From Blastocladiella emersonii ATCC 22665 (taxonomy: Eukaryota; Blastocladiomycota; Blastocladiomycetes; Blastocladiales; Blastocladiaceae), in assembly GCA_025594325.1 (NCBI GenBank), contig JANHCV010000007.1, positions 1,178,001 to 1,242,000 on the forward strand: a stretch of 64,000 nt of DNA, in the 5' to 3' direction. Below, in pieces: positions 56,070 to 64,000 of the stretch. The notes below the pieces were generated by a model. It saw only the letters and a list, made by a program, of their open reading frames with translations. It ran no database searches and was not told where the DNA came from. Position numbers and translations under genes: made by a program. Each line of letters starts with the position of its first letter. Position 1 is the stretch's first letter.

Positions 56070-57881
56070 TTAGCTCAGCGAGAACCCGACCATCCCGACC
56101 TCCTCGACCCTCGCGTCCGCCGCACTCCTCGCTCTCCGGCGCTCGTCGATCCACTTGGCGAGCCGGTCCGCCTCGCGCTCCGACAACCAGCGGTCGAGCA
56201 CTGGCCGTAGGCCCCCGTCAAGCACGACGAGCGCGTCGACAGCGGCCCCGCCGACCTGCGCGCTGGGTCCGGCATCAGCTTGCGCGGCGAGGTACGCGGC
56301 GTACAGGTTGACGACGTGGTCGGCGTACGCCATGGGCTCACCGTCCTGTTGCTGCTGGTGCAGCGCCCGCAGCGGGTCGGCGCGCGACGCCATGACGGTG
56401 CGCGGGACCCACTCGCCGAGCTCGTACCGCGGCGGCGCGCTGACGTGCGACCCGGGCGCCGGCGCCTGTACCGCGCGCACGGCGCGGAAGACGGTGGCCC
56501 AGTTGGACTCGACGAGGCGCGGCGGGACCGCGTTGGCGGCGAGGAGGGCGTGCATCGTCGCGAGTCCACGGGCGAGCGCGCGGGCGGCGGCGGGCGGGTC
56601 CGAGTCGAGAAGCGCGAGGGCTGACGCGGGGTGTGAATCCGCGAGCTCGAGGGTGCGCGTGAACAGGTCGTCGAGGACCGAGATCACGGCCGAGACCTGC
56701 GGGGCAAACTCGGCGGCGACCATGGCGCGGAGCACGTCAAGGGACAGGTCCGCAAACTTGTCGCCGGCCCCAGCGAACAGCGACCACAGCGCCGAGTAGG
56801 CCGCGCGGTTAGGCTTGAACTCGAACCCGCGGCGCGTCCCACGGGCGCGCCACAGGGCGGCGGCGCTCGCGGCATCGAGCGTCGCGGCGAGGTGCATGAT
56901 GAGGCTCGACTGGTCGCGCGCGGGGACGGGGCCGAACGGGACGGGCGTGGCCGCGGCGTTCGGGTGGGTCCGCGACCACGCGGCGGGGCGCGCCTCGAAC
57001 GGGAGATACAGGTCGGGCATCAGCGACCCGCGCAGGTCGCGGTACACGCGGGCAGCGAGGCCGAGCTCGTCCTGCTCGCGGAACCCGCGCATCGCCGTGA
57101 GGTGCAGCGAGAAGACGGCGAGGTGCATGGCGCGCAGGGCGCCGCGCGGGACGCCGCCGTCCTCCTCGCGCGCCGCGGCGAGCCAGGTGAGCGCGCGTGG
57201 GGCAAGTGTGCGCAGCAGCCGATCGGCATCGTCGGTGCGCCGCGCGGCGCATAGGACGGCGATGATGGTCGAGGCGGGCTCGACGGCGGTCGGGTCGCCC
57301 GCCGGGAGCGAGTCGCCCACGCGGCGCAGGTACAGCGAGTAGATGCGCAGGGCAGCGTCGGCGCCGGCGTGGTCGCCCACGAGCTGGATCGCGAGCGCAA
57401 AGTCGGCGGGGCTCGCAGTAGGGACGTGGCACAGCGCCGTGTACAGGTCGGGGAAGCCGCCGGATGGGTTCCATTCCTCGGTCGGCGCGGTTTCCCACAC
57501 GGCGGGCGGGAGGAGCGACGAGACCGATCCCGCTGCTGCTGCAGCCGGCCGTTGCCTTGGTGGCGCAGCGGCCGTCGTAGCGGTACCGAGCAGCAGGGCG
57601 CGCTCGCCGCTCGGGACGTGGGTTTCGGCCTCGCGCAGCAGGCGCAGAAGGCGGAAGTGGCGGCCGTTGGACAGCTGCAGGCGGGCAACGGCGGCGGTGA
57701 CGGCGTCCGATGCGCCGGAGCGGATGGTGGGGGTAGCGAGATCGAGGCGCGAGCGGAAGCCCTGGGTCAGGTCGCGGTACAGCTGGGCGTCGGCGGCCGG
57801 GTCGCTGGTGATGGCGGCGTGCGCGCGCTGGATGGCGCGCTTGAGCGAGAAGCGCGAGAAGAAGCGGCGCGGGGCGGCCAT
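56070..57881 (-). CDS. Probable mitochondrial helical-repeat (PPR-like) protein
   Basis: This single-exon gene encodes 603 residues. The start MAAPRRFFSRFSLKRAIQRA is an Arg-rich amphipathic presequence. The body is built of helix pairs. Some carry the PPR-like order of a buried Tyr/Leu helix followed by a second helix, for example FEFKPNRAAYSALWSLFAGA. Repeats are too divergent to count confidently. Such proteins bind organellar RNA or support mitoribosome translation, but that is only an inference here. There are no catalytic motifs. Confidence 0.6.
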   Translation of the reverse strand: MAAPRRFFSRFSLKRAIQRAHAAITSDPAADAQLYRDLTQGFRSRLDLATPTIRSGASDAVTAAVARLQLSNGRHFRLLRLLREAETHVPSGERALLLGTATTAAAPPRQRPAAAAAGSVSSLLPPAVWETAPTEEWNPSGGFPDLYTALCHVPTASPADFALAIQLVGDHAGADAALRIYSLYLRRVGDSLPAGDPTAVEPASTIIAVLCAARRTDDADRLLRTLAPRALTWLAAAREEDGGVPRGALRAMHLAVFSLHLTAMRGFREQDELGLAARVYRDLRGSLMPDLYLPFEARPAAWSRTHPNAAATPVPFGPVPARDQSSLIMHLAATLDAASAAALWRARGTRRGFEFKPNRAAYSALWSLFAGAGDKFADLSLDVLRAMVAAEFAPQVSAVISVLDDLFTRTLELADSHPASALALLDSDPPAAARALARGLATMHALLAANAVPPRLVESNWATVFRAVRAVQAPAPGSHVSAPPRYELGEWVPRTVMASRADPLRALHQQQQDGEPMAYADHVVNLYAAYLAAQADAGPSAQVGGAAVDALVVLDGGLRPVLDRWLSEREADRLAKWIDERRRARSAADARVEEVGMVGFSLS

Positions 57882-58132
57882 GGCGGGTGTTTCGCGGGTT
57901 TGTTGCAGGCAGTTACATTCGCATTACGAGCGGGAGTGGAGGGTGAGGGGAGAGCTTAGGTTACGGGCGGAGAGGCCAAGGGTGGCTCAACAGGCGCCGA
58001 TGGGAGTGGCACACCGATCGCGCGCGCGGTGCGGCGGCTGCAGGAGCGACCCGTTCCGCCCGTTCCGCTCCGCCGGATTCGTCGCTCGCTCTTCCGCCTC
58101 CGGTCTCCTCGCCAGGAACCCCGCTCGATGCA

Positions 58133-59366
58133 ATGATGGCTGCTACCACCACGACACCTACCTCGATTCCGATCCTGCGCTTCGAGGCGACCGAGGCGTG
58201 CCCGGCCCCGCCGGTGCCCGACCCGCGCGCCGGGCTGTCGGCCAACCAGATCGCGGCGCTCGCGCAGGCCGAGCTGTCCATCTCGCAGGACCCGCAGCTC
58301 ACGCCCGAGCAGCGCGAGTGGGCCGACACGCCGTGCCTGCTGCGCTACCTGTGCGGTCCCACCGTTATTGCACTGGGAGGATCGACCGAGCTGATCAGAG
58401 CACGGAGAGTGTAGGCGCGCGACGGCTCCCACCAAGGACACGTACGACGCGCAAGCGGCGCTGACCAAGCTGCGCGGGACGCTAGCGTGGCGGGCGGCCG
58501 AGAAGCCGCACGAGCTGACGGCGGACGCGGCGATGCGCGAGCAGGGTGCGCTGGGCAAGCAGGTCGCGCACGGTTTCTCGCGGGCGGGCCACCCGGTGCT
58601 GTACATGCTTCCTCGCAACGAGAATTCGGCCGACGAGGACGCGCAGTTCGCGTTCGTGCTGTTCAACCTCGAGCTCGCGATCCGCCGCATGCCGCCGGGC
58701 GTCGAGAAGGTGGTGCTCGTCATCGACTTCAACGGCATGACGCTCGCCAAGCGCATGTCGCCCGCGATGCAGCGCCGGTTCGTCGACACGCTGTCGGCGC
58801 ACTACCCGGAGCGCCTGCACTGCGCCTGCATGGTCAACGCCCCGTGGTTCTTCTGGGCCGCGTGGAAGGTGATTGCCCCCTTCATCGACCCCGTCACGCG
58901 CGCCAAGGTCAGCTTCGTCACCCTCGACCCGCCCGGCGCGGGCAAGAGCCGGTCCTCGTCCATGTCGTCGCTCTCGCCCTCGGGCAGTGCCTCGGACGTG
59001 TCGGCGGCCGCCGCCGCCGCCGCTGCGTCGCCGCCAGAACCCGTGCCGCAGAAGAAGCCCAGCCGCTTCTCGCTCGGCGGCCTCTTCTCGCGCAGCGCCT
59101 CGACGCCGACCGCTTCGGCCGCCGCCGACGAGGGCGCGCCCGCCGAGCCCGTGGCCGACGGCAAGCTCATGTACACGCAGCTCGTCACGGACCACCTGTG
59201 GGCCGACTACGGCGGCGACTGCGCCTTCCAGTGGGACGCCGCTGCCTACTTTGCGGCCGTCGACGCGTTTCTCGCCGACGCCGAGGCGCAGCGCGTCGCG
59301 CGGGTCGCGGCCCTCGTCGAGTCGATGCGCCTCGAGGCCGAGATGCCCGTCGAGGACGACGAATAG
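58133..59366 (+). CDS. Sec14-like CRAL-TRIO domain protein
   Basis: Two exons, 58133-58350 and 58415-59366, give 389 residues. The splice rebuilds the CRAL-TRIO N-terminal motif CLLRYLRATAPTKDTYDAQ and LRGTLAWR, the equivalent of LLRFLRAR...TLxWR. The lipid-binding domain runs from about 100 to 270, with HPVLYMLPRNE, KVVLVIDFNGMTL and HYPERLHCACMVNAPWFFWA (Sec14 pattern YPERL...NAP). A Ser/Ala-rich insert (about 285-345) interrupts before a C-terminal helix. Family members transfer or present phosphatidylinositol and other lipids between membranes. The second Met of the MM start is equally possible. Confidence 0.88.
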
Positions 59367-59589
59367 ATGCTTTTTGAACGACGCGACCCGTTTCGGTCCG
59401 TGTGGCGGCGAGGGCGATCCGTCAGGTGAGATCACCCGCGGCGGTTGATCGCCCTCACTTTTTTGGCCAACGTTGCCGACCCCGACCTTCTCGTCGCTGC
59501 TGCCGCTCGCTGTTGCTGATCCGCTGCACCACCACCTATCGCAACGAATTCGGACACTTGCTGCTGCGCAACGCTGCTGCCGCCGCGCC

Positions 59590-61033
59590 ATGTTCCCCGA
59601 AGACCCCCACTTCCCCTCGTACGAGGAGGCGGTGCGCCATGTTACCAACCTGGTCAGTTCCCACTTTGGCGAGACATGGATCAACCCCACTCTGACCCTC
59701 TCTCCGCGGCAACTAGTTTGAGCGCAACGCCGAGACGCCGTGGAAGGTGCGCCAGGTGACGCTCGAGGGCGTGCGCACGACGCGGCGCGCCGTCTTCGAG
59801 CAGTACGTGCGCCCGATCCTCAACGAGACGGGCACGCTGGCCGAGGTCGTGCTGCGCCTGCAGGTCGCCGCCGACCGCCTGCGCAAGCTCGACATCTTTG
59901 ACGACATTTCCATCGACCTCGACACGCCCTCTACTGCCGCGAAATCCGCAGCAATGGGAGCGGGTGAGCCCGACCTCCTGGACGTGACGCTGCGGATCAA
60001 GGAGAAGCCGCGCGTTCGCGCCGAGACGGGCACGCAGATGGGCAACAACGAGGGCAACATGCACGCGTCGCTGAGCGTGCGCAACGTGTTCGGGTCGGCC
60101 GAGTCGCTCGCCACCAACATCGCCTTCGGCACCAAGACGCACTCGTCGTTCGAGGGCGTCTTCACCAAACCGTCGACGGCCGACCCGCGCCGCCAGCTGC
60201 ACCTCGCCGCGCACCAGGTGCACCGGTCCAACCAGGCGACCAGCAGCCACGACGAACTGGCGCGCGCGCTCGCCCTGCGCCTCGTGTTCCCGTCGCCGCT
60301 CGGCAACCACCAACTCGCCTACACGCTCGGCTGGCGCCAGATCCTGGACGTGGCCGACTCGGCGTCGCTGTCGGTGCGCCACGAGGCGGGCCACTCGCTC
60401 AAGTCGGCCGTCTCGCACTCGCTCGTCCGCGACACGCGCGACTCCGGGTCGCTCCCGACCCGCGGCACGCTGCTGCGCGTCGAGTCGGAGCTCGCGGGCG
60501 TCGCGCAGGTCGGCGACGTGCGGCACGTCAAGAACGAGGTCGAGGCGCAGTGGAACCTGGCGCTCGGCCGCGGCTTCTCCCTGTCCAACACGTTCCGGCT
60601 CGGCGCGCTGGTCCCGCTCGACGGCGACGTGCCGCGGATCGCCGACCGGATATTCCTGGGCGGGCCGACCTCGGTGCGCGGGTTCACGCACCACGGGATC
60701 GGGCCCAAGGACGGCACCGACGCGCTTGGTGGGACCGTCGCGTACCAGGCCGGCGTGTCCCTGTTCGCGCCCGTCCCCGGACTCGCCGACAAGGACTGGC
60801 TGCGCATGCACGCGTTCGTCAACGCCGGGTCCGCGGGCCAGGCGGTCCCGTGGACGCGCGACGCCGTCGAGGCCCTCGCGCGCGTCCCGCCGTCCGTGTC
60901 GGCCGGGTTCGGGCTCGCGCTCCGCCACCCGGTGTGCCGGCTTGAGCTCAACTGGGCCGTCCCGCTCGTCGTGCACCGCGGCGACGCGTTCAAGCGCGGC
61001 GTCTCGTTTGGCCTCGGGATCAACTTCCTGTAG
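59590..61033 (+). CDS. SAM50: Mitochondrial outer-membrane beta-barrel assembly protein Sam50
   Basis: Two exons, 59590-59652 and 59717-61033, give 459 residues. After a short N-terminus, a single POTRA domain runs from about residue 30 to 120 (VRQVTLEGVRTTRRAVFEQY, then LRLQVAADRLRKLDIFDDIS). The rest is a 16-stranded Omp85 barrel with the lid-loop motif VRGFTHHGIGP and the closing strand GVSFGLGINFL. Sam50 folds beta-barrel precursors such as porin and Tom40 into the outer membrane. The length and the C-terminal beta signal match the family. Confidence 0.92.
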
Positions 61034-61106
61034 TAGTTCTGGCGGAGTTGGTCTCTACTCAACATTTTGTGCGATTTTCTTCTATGCTATGTACTCCACT
61101 CCCACC

Positions 61107-61947
61107 CTAATCGTCCAACCGGTCCGTATCCGTCGCGCGGCACACGAGCCGGTGCAGGCGGTCCGTCTCCTCGCGCAGCAGCGTGACGGTGCGCTCGCTC
61201 GGCGGCACGTAGCTCGACGTCGGCCGCGAGATCACGTCCTTGAGCACGATGGCCGTGATCGCCGACGGCTGGCCCTCGACCAGCGCCTGCACCGTCGCGT
61301 CCTTCCACTGTGCCAGGTGCGCGCGCGTCGCGCGGATGTGCGCCAGCGACGGGTTTTGGGTTGAGCCGCGGACGGGCGCGGAGCGGGTCGCGAGGGAGCG
61401 CGTGGTGGGTGCGGCGACATTGTTGTTGTCGGCGAGCCGAGCGGACGCGACCCTTGCCGCGTTGCTCTTGCTCGTCTGCCCGTGGTACGCAGCGCGCGGG
61501 GCCGCGCTCACGGCTTTGCGCGGGCCCATGAGCCGCGCCGCGTCGGTGCCGAGCGTCGGGAAGATCGAGGAGCGGGCGGCCGCGACGCTACACGGCACGG
61601 GACGCGTTAGCTTCCGCCCGGGATGAGTGCCCCCGCTGAACGTACGAGTTCTTTGCGGCGTCGTGGTACTGGCTCGGGTCAAACTCGCCGTGCAATCCAG
61701 ACCCGCCGCCATTCGCCGCCGCGAGCGTAGCACGTCGCGAGACACCAATCGCGCCGGCCTCGGCCGTCCGCGCACGGATCCGGCGGCGCGCCTCGTCGCG
61801 GGCCTCCTGGGCCCTGCCCGTGGGCGGCTCGTACACCATGAACTTGGCGCGGATCACGGTCGGCAGCTTGGACCACTGCGTGTGCGACAGCCGGTTGCGG
61901 TTGAAGGTGACGACCTCGCGCGGGCCGTCGGCGTCGTTATCGGGCAT
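61107..61947 (-). CDS. Unknown protein, two exons
   Basis: Exons 61646-61947 and 61107-61587 join in phase 2 to give 260 residues from MPDNDADGPREVVTFNRNRL. The N-terminal WSKLPTVIRAKFMVYEPPTG and the C-terminal RATRAHLAQWKDATVQALVE and VPPSERTVTLLREETDRLHR look like folded or coiled-coil segments linked by an Ala/Arg-rich disordered middle. I do not recognise the family. It is convergent with SAM50 and divergent to the downstream carrier. Confidence 0.6.
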
Positions 61948-62531
61948 CTTGGTGGTGGTAGTGGTGGCGCCGGATCCGGATCGCGGGAGGCCGTAGTGGG
62001 GCACGATTCATGGAGTGGAGGGCGCAGGGTGGTTGCACCAGTGCATTGAGGGCGCAGATGGCCGATGATAAATATGCGCGCGGCGGCGGCGGTGAGGCCG
62101 AGATCGTGCACCTGCTCCAGGGTAGCGAGAGAGGTGCGAGACGCGGGCGCGAGACGCGCTTGGAAAACACGCGATCACGGCGCACGTGGCGCGAGCTGAT
62201 CCGTGGCGCCGGGCCCGATTGGCAGGGGAGGCGAGCGCTCGTCCCTCCGCCCACGTTCACGACCGCCGCGCTCGCCCTTCCTCTCGGATTCCCGCTCTCA
62301 CGCACGCCAGCCGTCTCCACTCCCCCTTGCAACGTAACTTGTCTCCGGCCACACGGACCGGACGGCCCAGCGACCGACCCGACGACGGACGGCCAGATCC
62401 TGCGGCCCACGACTGGCGAGTGTGTGAGCGAGAGAAGAGCTTGGCGCTTGATGTATCAACAACCCCGGCCGCCTTCTGCCCGCGCGACCGCTTCTTCCTC
62501 CTCCCCGTAACCCGTCCCTCTCCCTTCAACC
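61948..62531. promoter_or_regulatory. Divergent promoter region with two GCGAGACGCG boxes
   Basis: GCGAGACGCGG at 62136-62146 and GCGAGACGCGC at 62149-62159 (followed by TTGGAAA) lie in the orientation of the plus-strand carrier gene, about 370-400 bp before its start. No gene is present. Confidence 0.5.
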
Positions 62532-63795
62532 ATGGAAGGCATCGCCAGCCCACCGCCACTTCCACCACCACGCGCGCCGCGGCGGGTCGTCGCCGGGCTC
62601 GACGTGGACGCGACGCTGCACGAGCACCGGATACCCATCTCGGCGTCGGCGGCGGCCGTCATCGGCAACATCGCCGGGTACCCGTTCGACTCGGTCAAGA
62701 CGCGCATGCAGGTGACCCAGTACCCGAGCATCTCGCACTGCATCCGCCACACGTACGCGACCGAGGGCGTGCCCGGCTTCTTCCGCGGCATCCTGCCCCA
62801 GCTCGCTACCGTCTCGCTGTTCAAGACGGCCTCGTTCTCGGCCTACGTCCGCGCCAAGGAGGGGATCATGGCCGCCGACGCGCCTGAGCGGAGGGGGACT
62901 GCGGCGGGGCTGCTGCTCGCGTCGTTTGGCGGTGGGTTCTGCAGTGGTGTACGTGCTACCCTCGCTGTCCGAGAAACCGGCCGTTTACTAACGCGATCCC
63001 CTGCTGCAGATCTTCACCGCGTTCCTGACGCAGCCGCTCGAGCTGATCAAGGTCCTGCGCCAGCTGCAAGTCTTGCTGAGCCGCCAGGCCGCGCTCGCGT
63101 CGCCGGCTTCCACCTCTGCAGCAGCAGCAGGAACCGCGTCAGGCGCTCCCGCTGCGGCTGCGGCCGCTGCCATGGTCGGCTCGCCAAATACGCACACGAC
63201 GTACGGCATGGCGCGCGAGATCATGCGCGCGCGAGGGCCCACGGGGCTCTTCTTCGGGTTCGGGTCGCACCTCCTGCGCGAGTCGCTCGGTGGCGGTACG
63301 CTGTTTTGGTCTAGGTTCGGGTCGAGGTAGTGCTGACACGGCAGAATCCCGTAGCCGTCTACTTTTCGTCGTACGAGCTGTCCAAGTTCGCCATCGGCAA
63401 GGCCACGGGCGCCGAGCCCAACCTGCTCGTGCACGTCCTCTCGGGCGCCGTGTGCGGCACGTTTGCGTGGACTATCATCTTCCCGACGGACGTGATCAAG
63501 AGGTACCTTATCTCGTCCGACCTCGCACCGCGCCCACCACTGACATCCCGAACCCCAATGTAGCACGATCCAGCGCGACACGCTCGCGGCGCAACCGCGG
63601 TTCCGGTCCGTGTGGGCGTGCGCGAGCTCGCTGTACGCGACGGGCGGGCTGCGCATCTTCTACCGCGGCATCAGCGCCACCATGATCCGCGCCGCGCCCA
63701 TCCACTCGCTCAACTGGGCCGTGTACGAGGGCGTGCTCCGGTTCTGCACCCGCGAGTCCGACGACGACGCGGGCGAGCGCGCCGCAAGAGCATGA
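62532..63795 (+). CDS. Mitochondrial SLC25 carrier, SLC25A45/A29-like
   Basis: Four exons, 62532-62948, 63010-63295, 63331-63502 and 63564-63795, give 368 residues. The three repeat motifs are YPFDSVKTRMQVTQYPS, QPLELIKVLRQLQ and FPTDVIKSTIQ, the last one being restored by the splice. The GYPFDSVKTRMQ start and IAGYPFD context resemble the carnitine/ornithine-like and SLC25A45-type carriers. A Ser/Ala-rich insert of about 35 residues in the matrix loop of repeat 2 makes it longer than usual. It should be an inner-membrane exchanger. The substrate is not predictable. The third intron could be placed slightly differently. Confidence 0.83.
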
Positions 63796-64000
63796 ATAGA
63801 GGCACGCGCGCTTGCTCGGGACATGGAGAGCATTACTTGTACTACCAACCAATCACCCTCCCAACGAACACACGAATGGGAATTTATCAACGGCACAACG
63901 TTTGAAGGGGGGATGAACAACGCGTCGTGGACTGCTTGCTTGTTCCGGCAAGTTCCCAGGCCGGCCAGCTGATCGGCGGCGACGCGTCACCGCTCGCTCG

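Overview
The window is eukaryotic nuclear DNA, very GC-rich outside one interval, with compact genes and short introns (about 55-75 nt, donors mostly GTACG, acceptors mostly TAG). An EML-type microtubule protein, a class C receptor with an ANF-type ectodomain, a MARK/PAR-1 kinase, CAP/Srv2, a Thp3/LENG8 protein, Sam50 and ISCU together suggest a zoosporic fungus. Blastocladiomycota is my best guess from gene content and base composition, but no marker here proves it. Gene models below were spliced by hand from reading-frame continuity, splice motifs and, where possible, paralogue comparison.

Layout. 1-8.1 kb: the 5' end of an unidentified gene, an ARM-like protein, and a TBC1D8/9-like Rab GAP. 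8.3-17.4 kb: a tandem array of four paralogues (A-D) of an unrecognised, probably nuclear protein family, with the same five-exon structure and shared upstream and downstream boxes. 17.7-30.6 kb, mostly minus strand: a SETD4-like methyltransferase, a CCHC zinc-knuckle protein, a class C GPCR with a PH-like tail, CAP and MARK. 31.8-44.3 kb: a PSME3IP1/FAM192A protein, an Arg/Asp-rich protein, a small unknown, the Thp3/LENG8 protein, a coiled-coil unknown, ISCU, EML and an SLC25 carrier. 44.3-53.8 kb: a gene-poor, visibly less GC-rich interval holding decayed coding segments. Two homologous blocks lie at its edges in inverted orientation. 53.6-56.0 kb: two copies of a roughly 20-bp minisatellite in opposite orientation around 2 kb with no confident gene. 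56.1-63.8 kb: a mitochondrial helical-repeat candidate, a CRAL-TRIO protein, Sam50, a small unknown and a second SLC25 carrier.

The housekeeping genes are not a functional cluster, although several act in mitochondria (Sam50, ISCU, two carriers, the helical-repeat protein) or on the cytoskeleton and signalling (CAP, MARK, EML, GPCR). The strongest candidate for something undescribed is the four-gene array, with its lineage-restricted look, rapid N-terminal divergence, common flanking elements and one paralogue that uses a GC-AG intron. Other notable items are the receptor-PH fusion, an oriented promoter 11-mer (GCGAGACGCGT) before several unrelated genes, and the inverted duplication around the gene-poor island.
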